Shown piece after piece: positions 1-9,116 of a stretch of 64,000 bases of DNA. Source of the stretch: Terrisporobacter vanillatitrophus (GTDB lineage: Bacteria; Bacillota; Clostridia; Peptostreptococcales; Peptostreptococcaceae); the NCBI RefSeq assembly GCF_051148895.1, contig NZ_CP154625.1:2108001-2172000 (forward strand), given 5' to 3'. How positions within the stretch are numbered: position 1 is the first letter of the stretch; each line of letters opens with the position of its first letter. The notes beneath the pieces were generated by a model. The model was not told the DNA's origin. It made no database searches and saw only the letters and a program-made list of their open reading frames with translations. Made by a program: the position numbers and the translations under genes.

Positions 1-446
1 TTTAGATTTATCATAGGCTGATTAAGTATCTTATCTCTACTAATAAAGTACTTTTCATAGGATTTTGATAAAAAATTTAAAAAATTAGTAGATAGACCTT
101 TTTGTAAATTTTCTAGTTCATTAATCATTTTATTAGTATCACTGTAAAAATTATAGAATGTTTTATCATCATAAAATACTTTATAAATAGGATCTAGTTT
201 ATGTATTTTAAAGTAGTCTTCATAATTTTTTCCCACATCTTTAAATATATCTGTATAAATTTTAGGCGTCATTATAATAGATGCAGTTAAATCAAATTTA
301 AAATTATTATCTTTAAGTATATTTATTTTACCACCAATTTGTTTATTTTTTTCTAATAACGTTACATGGTATCCTTTACTTAGAAGTCTTATTCCACTGC
401 ATAATCCTCCTATTCCTCCTCCAATAATAATTGTATCTTTGTCCAT
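1..446 (-). CDS. Phytoene desaturase-like FAD oxidoreductase (5' part; runs off left edge)
   Basis: The first ~148 residues are visible. They open with MDKDTIIIGGGIGGLCSG, a dinucleotide-binding GxGxxG motif, followed by a beta-alpha-beta ending LLEKNKQIGGK, which is typical of the CrtI/CrtN (phytoene desaturase / amine oxidase) FAD family. The ATG at 446 is preceded by GAGAGAGGAT, a good ribosome binding site. The catalytic and C-terminal parts lie outside the window, so the substrate cannot be judged. Carotenoid-type desaturation is a family guess; clostridial members are often uncharacterised NAD(P)/FAD oxidoreductases. It reads away from the neighbouring nitrite/sulfite reductase, which has its own terminator between them. 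Confidence 0.75.
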   Translation of the reverse strand, partial: MDKDTIIIGGGIGGLCSGIRLLSKGYHVTLLEKNKQIGGKINILKDNNFKFDLTASIIMTPKIYTDIFKDVGKNYEDYFKIHKLDPIYKVFYDDKTFYNFYSDTNKMINELENLQKGLSTNFLNFLSKSYEKYFISRDKILNQPMINL

Positions 447-533
447 TTTTATCCTCTCTCATAGTGTTTTCATATTTTTTAATTCTAGTTATATTATGTA
501 CTTTATATTTAATTAAATTAACAAAATCAAATA

Positions 534-565
534 AAAAAACTGACACATATTATGTATCAGTTTTT
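534..565 (-). terminator. Rho-independent terminator after nitrite/sulfite reductase
   Basis: An inverted repeat (aaaactgacacata / tatgtatcagtttt) is followed on the minus strand by a run of Ts. It starts only 6 bases beyond the stop codon of the reductase. Confidence 0.8.
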
Positions 566-570
566 CTATA

Positions 571-2145
571 TTATATATTATACTTAGAAGTTATCTTTAC
601 TATTTCATTTTCATTAGCAGCATAGTATGTGTAAAAATCCATTTCGCTATTTGCTACTTTTTCTCCAATTTCAAATAATATTTTTGGTATTTCATCTGCC
701 TTAAAATCACCCAATGATTTACCAAGTCTTGTATTTTTGTATTCAAAATCACCGTCTAAAAGTATTTCAAATGCGTCACACATTTGTCCATTAGCTTTTT
801 TCTTTTTACCAGTAAGTCCTATGGCACCTATTTGGTGTACACCACAAGAGTTTATACAACCTGATATATATATCCTTGGCATAGCATTAAGGATAGTATT
901 ATCACCATGGGAGTTTTCTTTAAAGTAGTCAATAATTTCATGTAACATTTTTTGACTGTTTTGAATTCCCATTTGACATCTTGGAATTCCAATACATGAA
1001 ATACTTTTTTCTAAACTAGTATTTCCACTAAAGTCTTTACTAATTTCAAGCAGATTCTCTGCTTCTTTTCCATTAAGATTTATAATAAATATGCCTTCAG
1101 TCATAGCAAATCTAATTGATGCATATTTACAATTATCTAAAGTATTTAATAATTTATTTAAATCATCAAGTTTTAGCTGTCCTCCAATTGGATGAATATA
1201 AACGCTATAGTATCCCTTTTGCTTTTGAGGGAATAATCTACAGTCTTTTATATTTGTTTCAACTCCACTATCATAAGGATATTCTATTTTTTCTAATTGA
1301 ATATCAAGATTGTTGTTTTCTTTTTCTTTAGCTACATACTCTTTAAATTTTTTAATAAACTCTTCTTCTCCCAGTCTATAAACCATATATCTAACTCTTG
1401 CTTTATGTTTATTGGAGTAATCTCCTTCATCCATAAATAGCTTAGTTAAACCTTCAACATAATATAATACATCTTTTGGCTCTATTAGTTCATCTAATTC
1501 TATTCCGAGACCTGGATTTTTGCCAAGTCCTCCACCAACAAAAACTTTAAAATACGGTTTATTATCTTTCATTATAGCTAAAAATCCTAAATCTTGTACT
1601 GTAGCATGAGCAGAATCCATAGGACAAGATGAATAAGAAACTTTAAATTTTCTTGGTAAATGATAAGTAGTAATTTTACTCATAAAGTGTTTATCTGTTG
1701 CTACTGCATAAGGAGTAACGTCAAATGCTTCGTTTGGGTCCACTCCAGAAAGTGGTGACAACCCAACGTTTCTCGGAAAGTTACCACCACTACCACGAGT
1801 AAATATATTATTTTTTATAGCTTCTTCCATAATATTGCAAATTCCATCCACATTTAAGTCATGTAGTTGAACTGCTTGTCTAGTTGTAAAGTGTATGATA
1901 TCCAGATTATATTCCTTTGCAAATTCATAAACCTTATGTAATTGAGATAAAGTTACAACACCGCTTGAAAATCTTAGTCTTATCATAAAGGATTTTTGAT
2001 CTCTTTGAGCATATACACCATATCCACCTGAAATTCCTTTATAATCCATCTTAGTAAGATCACCATTTATAAGTTTTAAACACTGCTCTTTAAAATTAGG
2101 TATGTCCCTAAGAAATAATTCTTTAGCTTTTTCTAAATTATGCAT
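571..2145 (-). CDS. Nitrite/sulfite reductase, siroheme/4Fe-4S hemoprotein
   Basis: A 524-residue siroheme-type reductase with two ferredoxin-like nitrite/sulfite reductase half-domains and two siroheme/[4Fe-4S] domains. The cluster and siroheme ligands are visible in the C-terminal half as CIGIPRC (C-x5-C) and SGCINSCG (C-x3-C). Family members carry out six-electron reduction of nitrite or sulfite in the cytoplasm; which substrate is used here cannot be decided. The start was chosen at ATG 2145 (MHNLEKAKEL) because GAGGTG sits 6 bases upstream; the in-frame GTG at 2154 lies inside that ribosome binding site. A rhodanese gene lies just upstream with a 64-base gap, which suggests a sulfur role. 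Confidence 0.85.
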   Translation of the reverse strand: MHNLEKAKELFLRDIPNFKEQCLKLINGDLTKMDYKGISGGYGVYAQRDQKSFMIRLRFSSGVVTLSQLHKVYEFAKEYNLDIIHFTTRQAVQLHDLNVDGICNIMEEAIKNNIFTRGSGGNFPRNVGLSPLSGVDPNEAFDVTPYAVATDKHFMSKITTYHLPRKFKVSYSSCPMDSAHATVQDLGFLAIMKDNKPYFKVFVGGGLGKNPGLGIELDELIEPKDVLYYVEGLTKLFMDEGDYSNKHKARVRYMVYRLGEEEFIKKFKEYVAKEKENNNLDIQLEKIEYPYDSGVETNIKDCRLFPQKQKGYYSVYIHPIGGQLKLDDLNKLLNTLDNCKYASIRFAMTEGIFIINLNGKEAENLLEISKDFSGNTSLEKSISCIGIPRCQMGIQNSQKMLHEIIDYFKENSHGDNTILNAMPRIYISGCINSCGVHQIGAIGLTGKKKKANGQMCDAFEILLDGDFEYKNTRLGKSLGDFKADEIPKILFEIGEKVANSEMDFYTYYAANENEIVKITSKYNI

Positions 2146-2209
2146 TAATATCACCTCTGCAAAATATGTTTTTAATATATTGTTTGCAAAAGTGATAAAT
2201 CTATTTATC

Positions 2210-3046
2210 TTATATAGTATCTACTTTATTTTCTTCGTAGCTAATCCAGTCACTGAAACTTCCTGAATATAATTTATGATCAATATCAGCTTCAGTAAGA
2301 GCTAAACTAACAGGGCTGGCAGTTATACCAGATCCACAGTAAATTATAACCTCATCATAATTGTTTAACTTAGTGAAAAGTTCTTTTAATTCATCTTTAC
2401 TTTTCATAGTTAATACATCATTTTGATTATTTAAAATATTCATCCAGAAATAATTAAGTGCACTTGGAATATGACCAGCTTTTTTATCTACTGGTTCAAA
2501 TTCACCATTGTATCTTCCATTTTCCCTACAATCTACTATAACAATATTATCCTTATGTAGTCTTTCTTTTACATACTCCATATCAACTCTCATATTTTCA
2601 TTTACATTTATGTCAAAGTTACCTCTTTTTACTAAAGTATGCTCACTTGTTACTTCTCCGCCAATTTCTTCAAATGCTTTTATTCCACCGTTTAATACGT
2701 AAACTTCATTATGACCTAAGTATTTTAGTATCCACCAAAGTCTTGAAGGACCTGCTAAATCACCCTCATCATAAGCTACTACTATTGAATCATTATTTAT
2801 TCCTATATTTTCAAAAGTAGTTTTTAATTTTTCTACACTTGGAAGTGGATGTCTTCCACCATGTTCTTTTACAGGTGCAGATAATTCAGTTTCAATGTCT
2901 ACTCTTACAGAATCTTTAATATGAGATTCATTATAACTTCTTTTTCCATATTCTTTGTCCATTAGTGAAAATCTACAATCTACTATAACTAACTTTTCAT
3001 TGTTTAAATTTTCTTTTAACCACTGTACACTTATCATATTTGACAT
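2210..3046 (-). CDS. Sulfurtransferase with tandem rhodanese domains
   Basis: A 278-residue thiosulfate/3-mercaptopyruvate sulfurtransferase. Two rhodanese domains (about 5-125 and 155-275) are present. The second carries the active-site loop YCGSGITAS with the persulfide-forming Cys; the first is the usual inactive domain. GGAGAGAG precedes the ATG at 3046. Cytoplasmic, with no signal peptide. Family members move sulfane sulfur from thiosulfate or mercaptopyruvate to cyanide or a thiol acceptor. Its position upstream of the siroheme reductase, on the same strand, suggests a shared role in sulfur metabolism, though a co-transcript is only likely. Confidence 0.85.
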   Translation of the reverse strand: MSNMISVQWLKENLNNEKLVIVDCRFSLMDKEYGKRSYNESHIKDSVRVDIETELSAPVKEHGGRHPLPSVEKLKTTFENIGINNDSIVVAYDEGDLAGPSRLWWILKYLGHNEVYVLNGGIKAFEEIGGEVTSEHTLVKRGNFDINVNENMRVDMEYVKERLHKDNIVIVDCRENGRYNGEFEPVDKKAGHIPSALNYFWMNILNNQNDVLTMKSKDELKELFTKLNNYDEVIIYCGSGITASPVSLALTEADIDHKLYSGSFSDWISYEENKVDTI

Positions 3047-3128
3047 TTTACTCTCTCCTATAATATATTTGTTTTATAATTTTTAACTATTAATTATTAT
3101 ACTACAATATAATATTTTATTACAATAT

Positions 3129-3164
3129 AAGGAAAAAGACTGCTTTAAAGCAGCCTTTTTCCTT
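3129..3164 (-). terminator. Terminator after the Zn-ribbon gene
   Basis: A near-perfect hairpin (aaggaaaaagactgcttt / aaagcagcctttttcctt) lies 22 bases beyond the stop of the 69-residue Zn-ribbon gene. It separates that gene from the rhodanese. Confidence 0.8.
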
Positions 3165-3185
3165 ATGTACTATATCTTTTTAATA

Positions 3186-3395
3186 TTATCCCATTAAAAA
3201 GTCTAATATATTCCAGCCATCAGAAGATGTTCCTTTGTAGAGCTCTGTAAATCCGCATTCTTTGCAACTTATAGTTACAAATTTTTTATTTTGTACATCA
3301 AATATTTTAGCAAAATTTCCTCCTGTAGCTTGAAACTGATCAGATTCAAAAGTTTGATTTCCGCATTTTGGGCATACATATTGTTTTTTGTTCAT
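3186..3395 (-). CDS. Small Zn-ribbon protein (COG3478/PF09855 type)
   Basis: A 69-residue protein with two Cys pairs, CPKCGN near the N terminus and CKECGF at about 45-50, spaced as in a zinc ribbon. The length and the pattern between the pairs match the predicted nucleic-acid-binding Zn-ribbon family PF09855, common in Firmicutes and of unknown function. A good ribosome binding site (GGAGG) precedes the ATG. It is followed by its own terminator, so it may be monocistronic or the last gene after the MATE transporter, whose stop is 46 bases upstream. Confidence 0.7.
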   Translation of the reverse strand: MNKKQYVCPKCGNQTFESDQFQATGGNFAKIFDVQNKKFVTISCKECGFTELYKGTSSDGWNILDFLMG

Positions 3396-3441
3396 AATTT
3401 ACCTCCAATATTATACATATAAGTAAAATTATTATAACATA

Positions 3442-4797
3442 TTATTCTGTATTGGTATTGTTATTTAAATTTTCGAAAAATTTATATATAAATGGAATAC
3501 TTATAATAAAAGTAAGTACATCTGATATGGGTTGTGTAATTTCTACTCCTTTTAAATAGAATACTTTCGGTAAAATTATTATTAGTGGAAGAAAAAATAT
3601 TCCTTGACGACAAGACGTTAAAAAAGTTGCATGAAAAGATTTACCAACTGCTTGAAATGTCATATTTGAAATAACACCTAAGGCCATAAGTGGCATTACT
3701 AAGCATTGATATCGTAAGGCTCTCGTTCCTATTTCAATAACAGATAAATCAGAAATAAACCATGACATTATTTGTGACGATAATATATACCCCATAAAAG
3801 CTAATACTGTCATTATTGTGGTTCCTATTTTTAAAGTAAACAAGAAAGATTCTTTAACTCTAGTGAAGTTTTTTGCACCATAGTTGTATCCAACTACAGG
3901 TTGGTAACCTTGACCATAACCTACTACAACACAAAATATTAACATAAATACTCTTCCAACAATTGACATGGCAGCTACAGCTGAATCTCCATAATTAGCT
4001 GCATTAAAATTTAGTGCTACTGTGGCCACACTAGCTAATCCTTGTCTAAAGAAACTAGGCATTCCATTTTTAAATATTGTTAAGTATATTTTTAATTCTT
4101 TTGATACTTTCTTTATGGAAAATTTAACTATTGTTTTTCTTCTTACGTAATAGGAAAACAATATAATAAAACTTAAAAATTGACTTGTAGCTGTGGCTAT
4201 GGCAGCACCACTAATACCTAAATTAAAGTAAAATATAAATAGAGGATCTAAAATTATATTTATAATACCTCCAATTCCTATACCGACCATTGCAAAATTT
4301 GCTTTTCCTTCAGCTCTTAACATATTATTTAAAGCAAAAGAGGCAGTCATAAAAGGAGCTGCAAATAATATGTATTTTGCATAGTTTACTGCATAAGGAA
4401 GAATTGTTTCTGTTGAGCCTAGTAAAATCATTAGTGGCTCTATAAATATGTTTCCAAATATTAATAAACCAAATCCAAATATTAAGGAGGTAATAAAACC
4501 TGAAGAACCTAAAATATCAGCATCTTCCTTGTTTTGTTGTCCAAGCTTTCTAGAAATAGTGCTTCCAGAGCCTAGGCCTATGGCAAAAGCAATGGCTTGT
4601 ATAATTGCCATTAGAGAAAATACAATGCCTGTTGCTGCTGAAGCACTTGTACCAAGTTGAGAAACAAAATATGTATCTGCCATATTATATAGAGATGTTA
4701 TTAGCATACTGATAATAGTAGGAACTGCTAAAGAAGACACTAATTTTGGAATAGGTGTTTTAGTCATTTTTTCAAATTGTTTATCTTTTGAATCCAT
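3442..4797 (-). CDS. MATE-family multidrug/metabolite exporter
   Basis: A 451-residue polytopic membrane protein with about 12 hydrophobic helices in two homologous halves. The start (MDSKDKQFEKMTKTPIPKLVSSLAVPTI, split by an N-terminal cytosolic tail) and GLGSGSTISRKLGQ in the first half match the MATE/DinF family, which exports cationic drugs or metabolites using Na+ or H+ gradients. Length is normal for the family. The substrate is not predictable. No regulator is adjacent. Confidence 0.88.
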   Translation of the reverse strand: MDSKDKQFEKMTKTPIPKLVSSLAVPTIISMLITSLYNMADTYFVSQLGTSASAATGIVFSLMAIIQAIAFAIGLGSGSTISRKLGQQNKEDADILGSSGFITSLIFGFGLLIFGNIFIEPLMILLGSTETILPYAVNYAKYILFAAPFMTASFALNNMLRAEGKANFAMVGIGIGGIINIILDPLFIFYFNLGISGAAIATATSQFLSFIILFSYYVRRKTIVKFSIKKVSKELKIYLTIFKNGMPSFFRQGLASVATVALNFNAANYGDSAVAAMSIVGRVFMLIFCVVVGYGQGYQPVVGYNYGAKNFTRVKESFLFTLKIGTTIMTVLAFMGYILSSQIMSWFISDLSVIEIGTRALRYQCLVMPLMALGVISNMTFQAVGKSFHATFLTSCRQGIFFLPLIIILPKVFYLKGVEITQPISDVLTFIISIPFIYKFFENLNNNTNTE

Positions 4798-4943
4798 AAA
4801 TACACTCCTATTAGTAATTTATTTTATAATACTATCTTATGTACAGCCATATTTATATTATAACTTACTTAGGTAAGACTTTGTGAATTATAGTATTAAT
4901 CTATTGCTAATCATCTCCCCTCTAGGCTTTATAAATAAAAAAA

Positions 4944-4980
4944 GCATAAAAACTTAAGGTATATCCTTAAATTTTTATAC
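4944..4980 (-). terminator. Terminator after the HesB-like gene
   Basis: A long hairpin (gcataaaaacttaagg / ccttaaatttttat) is followed on the minus strand by a T-rich run (4935-4943). It begins 9 bases after the stop codon of the HesB-like gene. Confidence 0.8.
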
Positions 4981-4988
4981 TTTTCAAC

Positions 4989-5291
4989 TTAATAATAAAA
5001 ATTGAAATCTGCATCAACACAGAAACTTCCACGACTTAAAAGTCCACCAAATGAAATTGTAATATAATTCATTTGTGAATCAAGTACTTTATTTATAATT
5101 ATTTTATATCCATCCACATCGTATAAATTATCATTATCATTTGGATTATCAAGTTCTAAATCAACTTTTGCATTACTTGTCATTGTTATACATCTAGTAA
5201 GAATTCTTATGCAAGTTTTATCACTACTAGCTAAAAGTTTGTCCAATTCTTTTTTAGCTTCATTTGTTATAAGTATACTCATTTCTTCCAT
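4989..5291 (-). CDS. HesB/IscA-like protein, cysteine-poor variant
   Basis: A 100-residue protein. The segment DLELDNPNDNDNLYDVDGYKI resembles the HesB-like fold of clostridial Fe-S biogenesis relatives (LALDEP...YEVDGY pattern). One Cys (TCIRI) is near the usual first ligand position, but the C-terminal CxC of true A-type Fe-S carriers is absent and the protein ends FNFYY. It is therefore a divergent HesB-fold protein, and cluster carriage is doubtful. GGAGAGAC precedes the ATG at 5291. It lies 51 bases downstream of the histidine kinase and could be its operon partner. Confidence 0.6.
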   Translation of the reverse strand: MEEMSILITNEAKKELDKLLASSDKTCIRILTRCITMTSNAKVDLELDNPNDNDNLYDVDGYKIIINKVLDSQMNYITISFGGLLSRGSFCVDADFNFYY

Positions 5292-5342
5292 GTTGTCTCT
5301 CCTTAAAAGTATTTTCTTTATTTTAACATATTATTATAATTA

Positions 5343-7739
5343 TCAACAATTATACTCATAAATATCTGAAAATTCCAGAGCACATTTTTCAACTTTATTT
5401 TTACAATCATATATTTTTTCCACATTAACACTTTCTTCATTGACTAAACTAATTGGCAAAGTGATTATAAAATTTGAGCCTTTTCCTAATTCGCTTTCAA
5501 CTTCGATTTCTCCCTCATGCAAATTTACTAAAGATTTTACTATAGCAAGTCCTATGCCACTTCCTTCATTATGTCTTGTCAAATTATTATCCACTCTAGT
5601 TAATTTGTCAAAAACTCTATCTAAATAGTCTTTTGGAATACCAATACCATGATCTTTTACAGATATCTTCACATTACTTTTGTTTGACTTTATACTTACT
5701 ATAATGGGATCACTTGTAAAACTATATTTTATTGCATTAGACAAAAGATTTAAAAGAATTCTTTCAATTTCATCTGCATCACAGGCCATATTTATTTCCT
5801 CACAATCTGTGTCAAAAATAATATTAATATTATTATTTTCTTCATTAGAAACTATTGTGTTACAAACATTTTCCACTAGTTCAACTATATTATAGTTTTG
5901 TAGATTTATTTCATGATATCCATTTTTTATATATGTAATGTCTATTAAGTTATTGACCAGTCTAAGCAATCTATTGGAATTTCTTTTTAAATACTTTATA
6001 TGTTCATTTAAGTCATCAATCTTATATGTGTTATTTTCTAAGCTTGTACTAATTAGTTGGATAGTTGACATAATTATGTTTATTGGTGTTCTAAATTCAT
6101 GAGTTATATTAGATAAAAATTCATCTTTTATTTCTTCTATGCACTTTGCTTGTTGAACTAATAATTTTCTCTTTTCATTGGCAATTCTTTCACTTACATC
6201 TCTACCTGTTGAAAAAAACATATTTTCTTCTCTTATAATTTTATAACTCCAATCTATCCATTTATATTTATTGTCACTACCTCTAAATCTACTTGTAACA
6301 GAGCCAAAATCTCGATCTTCATTAAACATCATATCAAGTACTTGTTCTCTATCATCAGGATATAATATATCAAAAAAGTTTAAATCTTTTATATTATCAT
6401 AACCTAAAATATTGATAATTTGATAGTTATTATAAATAGGATTTCCATCTAAGTTCCATATTGCAATCATATCTTCGGATACGTCTATAAATTGCATCAA
6501 AGAATTATTTATTTTTTGCACTTTTTTTCTTTCTTCTTTAATATCTTTGAATTTCTTCCAATTAGCTATATTTATTGATATATATGAACATATAGTTTTA
6601 AAATAATTTATGGGAATACATCTATCTTCATGCCCTTTTTTATATGTTAACATAATAAAACCAGAATAGTCTTTATCAAGAGTCATATTGTAAATACCTA
6701 TTGCCGAGAATTTCTCTGGTATATAATTTTCATTTATTAAATCTAAGTCTCTATTATTTCTTAGTTGCTCTAATTGTATCATTCCTTCGCCATACTTATC
6801 TATAAGCTCATACAACCTTTTACCAAAACCTTCGCCTTTAAATGATTCAATTACTTCTCCTCTTTGTGCAATTACTTTTAATTGGGAGCATTTTTTATCA
6901 AAGTAAATAATTGAAATACCATCGGATTTTGAGAACTTCATCAGTTTTTCAATAGTATATTGTATTAATGATTTATATTCTTTATCCATATCGAAGATAC
7001 TTATATCACTACTAATTTGGTTTATTTGATTAAGCGTAATTTGTAGTGTGTCATTTAGAAATTTTGTAAGTGTTATATCTAGTTTGCAACTTGCTAAAAA
7101 TTTTATATTATTATTTTCATCAAATATAGGACCTAAGGTATTGCTATACCACTTTTTTTCATTTGTCGTAAAATAGATATTTTCATTATTAATTATTTTT
7201 TTCTTATCTATTGCCATTTTCTCTTTTTTTTCCATATAAGTCCAATCTTCTTTGCAAAAAAAATCTCGACTTGTTTTTCCTATAATTTCACTTTTTTCGC
7301 ATCCAAGGTTGTCTGCAAATTGTTGATTTACATATATATACTCTCTATTAGTATTTTTAATACAACATTCCACTTGAATAATATCTAATAGACCTTCTAA
7401 ATCTGCTCTTGTATATTGTTTGTCATAGTGAGTTTTTCCTATTATAAAATAAGCATTTTCCCCTTTAAAATCATCTTCTAATATTTCTCCCCATAATGAT
7501 TGAAGGTTATTATTTTGATTTTTTATACAAAAATGAAACCTCCTTTGTTCTGGTAGTATATCTATAAGATCATCAATAGGTTGAGAACTAATAGATATTA
7601 TTTGAAACAAGTTTTTTCCAATTACATCTTCTTCACTAACCCCTAATAAGTCTAAAAAAAACTTATTTGCAAATATAATTTGCTTTTCTTTGTTTATTGC
7701 AATAATAGTGCAACGTAAAGAATTTAAAATTTTAATCAT
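5343..7739 (-). CDS. Soluble PAS-PAS-GAF-PAS sensor histidine kinase
   Basis: A 798-residue cytoplasmic hybrid-sensor kinase with no membrane segment. From the N terminus: PAS (~1-105), PAS (~110-225), GAF-like (~250-395), PAS (~410-525), HisKA with the H-box ITHEFRTPINII, then HATPase_c with N-box NLLSNAIKY, G1 DHGIGIP and G2 GSGIGLAIVKSLV. The start at ATG 7739 was chosen because AAGGGGAAAG precedes it; an upstream in-frame ATG at 7799 has no ribosome binding site, opens a lysine-only stretch, and sits at the predicted transcription start. No response regulator is adjacent. The C-terminal tail ALEFSDIYEYNC resembles the tails of two other kinases in the window. Confidence 0.88.
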   Translation of the reverse strand: MIKILNSLRCTIIAINKEKQIIFANKFFLDLLGVSEEDVIGKNLFQIISISSQPIDDLIDILPEQRRFHFCIKNQNNNLQSLWGEILEDDFKGENAYFIIGKTHYDKQYTRADLEGLLDIIQVECCIKNTNREYIYVNQQFADNLGCEKSEIIGKTSRDFFCKEDWTYMEKKEKMAIDKKKIINNENIYFTTNEKKWYSNTLGPIFDENNNIKFLASCKLDITLTKFLNDTLQITLNQINQISSDISIFDMDKEYKSLIQYTIEKLMKFSKSDGISIIYFDKKCSQLKVIAQRGEVIESFKGEGFGKRLYELIDKYGEGMIQLEQLRNNRDLDLINENYIPEKFSAIGIYNMTLDKDYSGFIMLTYKKGHEDRCIPINYFKTICSYISINIANWKKFKDIKEERKKVQKINNSLMQFIDVSEDMIAIWNLDGNPIYNNYQIINILGYDNIKDLNFFDILYPDDREQVLDMMFNEDRDFGSVTSRFRGSDNKYKWIDWSYKIIREENMFFSTGRDVSERIANEKRKLLVQQAKCIEEIKDEFLSNITHEFRTPINIIMSTIQLISTSLENNTYKIDDLNEHIKYLKRNSNRLLRLVNNLIDITYIKNGYHEINLQNYNIVELVENVCNTIVSNEENNNINIIFDTDCEEINMACDADEIERILLNLLSNAIKYSFTSDPIIVSIKSNKSNVKISVKDHGIGIPKDYLDRVFDKLTRVDNNLTRHNEGSGIGLAIVKSLVNLHEGEIEVESELGKGSNFIITLPISLVNEESVNVEKIYDCKNKVEKCALEFSDIYEYNC

Positions 7740-7805
7740 AACTTTCCCCTTTTCTCTTACCTTAAAAAGAACAACTTTTTTCTTTTTTTTCTTTTGCATA
7801 TAACT

Positions 7806-7834
7806 ATTTTATAATAGAACTTGTTTGAATTCAA
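7806..7834 (-). promoter_or_regulatory. Putative sigma-A promoter of the PAS histidine kinase
   Basis: On the minus strand TTGAAT (7829-7834), a 17-base spacer and TAAAAT (7806-7811) fit a vegetative promoter. The predicted transcription start, near 7799, supports translation from the ATG at 7739. Confidence 0.5.
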
Positions 7835-7880
7835 AGCATTTTGTAAGTTAAAAAATACTATTTTTAGATATATAATACCA

Positions 7881-7910
7881 TTTTACATTTTAATGTTATA
7901 AAATGTAAAA
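7881..7910. promoter_or_regulatory. Perfect 11-bp inverted repeat upstream of the kinase promoter
   Basis: TTTTACATTTT and AAAATGTAAAA flank an 8-base centre, about 47 bp upstream of the predicted -35. It has no T-run, so it is unlikely to be a terminator. It could be an operator; the binding protein is unknown. The 317-base gap between the kinase start and the lysozyme stop otherwise holds only the promoter and the lysozyme terminator. Confidence 0.45.
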
Positions 7911-8013
7911 GCATATTATAATATGTATTATCATAAATTTAAAGAAATTAAGTTACTTATTTTAATTATTAAACATTATCGGTTAATAACTTTATTTTTT
8001 AAATTTGTATATT

Positions 8014-8043
8014 AAAAAAAGTACCAGACACACTGGTACTTTA
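8014..8043 (-). terminator. Terminator after the lysozyme gene
   Basis: The stem aaagtaccag / ctggtacttt is followed by seven Ts on the minus strand, 13 bases after the stop codon. Confidence 0.85.
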
Positions 8044-8056
8044 AGGTTCTTCAAAA

Positions 8057-9061
8057 TTATGTGTAGGAAATTATAGATTCATGGGTTTTAATTCCTAGTA
8101 TTCCATCTACTTCAAGTTTTTTCTTTTTTTGATATTTTTCTACTATTTCTTGAGTATCCTTTCCAAAATATCCATCTACTGCAATGTCATAACCTAATTC
8201 TTTTAAGGATTTTTGTAGCCATTTAGTATGTTCTAATTTTTTATTTTTGTTTTTTATACTTAGTGGATGCTTTTCTACAGCTGCTTTTGTTTTAGGTCCC
8301 CAAATACCATCTTCAGTTAAATTACAATTATAAGATTTATTTAAAGCATTTTGTAATGACTTAACTAGAATTTTAGATATGCTATCTTCTTTATCATTGT
8401 CTATACTATCATCTTTTTTTATATTATTAGTGGTAGAATTATTATGTTTTTTATTTGTATATTTTTTATAACAATAATCTAAATCTACATTTCCTTCTAT
8501 TCCAGATACTCTTCCGTTTTCGCTATATTGCCACATTACATGAGACTCACTATAGGAGCATCTTGAGGAGTATTGGGCTATCCATAAATCATAATCTCTT
8601 TGAAGGCTTTTGAAAAAATAATTATTGGAGAAGTCCATATTTGTATAAAGTCCAGGAGTGTATCCTCCTTTTTCAATTTCTTTTAAAAAGGCATAAGCAA
8701 ATGCTGTTGCCTTTGTTTTATTTATACTTACGCCTTGTTTTTTTGCGTAACTTACACTATCATATTCAAAATCATAAAAAACAGGATAAGTTATTTTATC
8801 TTTGTAAGGCTCAATTACTTCCATACACTTAATAGCCTCTAATCTTGCCTTTTCCTCACTTATGGCATAACTAAACCAATATATTCCTACATCAATATTC
8901 TCTTTAATAGCACCTTTAATATATTCTTCAAATTTATCGTCTATTGTTGATGATCCAAATCCTGCTCTAGTAATAACAAATTTTATACCATCATCTTTTA
9001 CTTTTTTCCAATTTATATTTCCGTTATGTTTAGACACATCAATACCTTTAATTGCTGCCAT
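8057..9061 (-). CDS. GH25 muramidase with C-terminal peptidoglycan-binding repeats
   Basis: A 334-residue lysozyme. The GH25 domain (~1-205) starts AIKGIDVSKHNGNINW, the family signature with the catalytic-site Asp, and contains YPVFYDFEYDS with the acidic active-site residues. After a low-complexity Asn/Lys/Asp linker, two PG_binding_1-type modules follow, with signatures TEDGIWGPKTKAAVE and VDGYFGKDTQEIVEKYQ. It cuts the MurNAc-GlcNAc bond. No signal peptide is visible, so release would need a holin, lysis or non-classical export. GAGGAAGTGATC precedes the ATG. No phage structural genes surround it, so this is a lone lysozyme. Confidence 0.88.
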   Translation of the reverse strand: MAAIKGIDVSKHNGNINWKKVKDDGIKFVITRAGFGSSTIDDKFEEYIKGAIKENIDVGIYWFSYAISEEKARLEAIKCMEVIEPYKDKITYPVFYDFEYDSVSYAKKQGVSINKTKATAFAYAFLKEIEKGGYTPGLYTNMDFSNNYFFKSLQRDYDLWIAQYSSRCSYSESHVMWQYSENGRVSGIEGNVDLDYCYKKYTNKKHNNSTTNNIKKDDSIDNDKEDSISKILVKSLQNALNKSYNCNLTEDGIWGPKTKAAVEKHPLSIKNKNKKLEHTKWLQKSLKELGYDIAVDGYFGKDTQEIVEKYQKKKKLEVDGILGIKTHESIISYT

Positions 9062-9086
9062 TTGATCACTTCCTCACTATATATGG

Positions 9087-9116
9087 AAAAGAATCTACTT
9101 TTCAGCAGATTCTTTT
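9087..9116. other. Hairpin in the 5' leader of the lysozyme gene
   Basis: Perfect 10-bp arms (aaaagaatct / agattctttt) with a 10-base loop sit 26 bases upstream of the lysozyme ATG, directly before its ribosome binding site. On the minus strand no long T-run follows. It may be a leader structure or a weak terminator of transcripts entering from upstream. Confidence 0.4.

Noticed and set aside
4798..4943. Riboswitch upstream of the MATE gene
   Set aside because: No conserved aptamer core that I could recognise; just AT-rich leader.
8057..9061. Prophage marked by the GH25 lysozyme
   Set aside because: No holin, tail, capsid, integrase or att sites nearby; the flanking genes are chromosomal housekeeping or spore genes.
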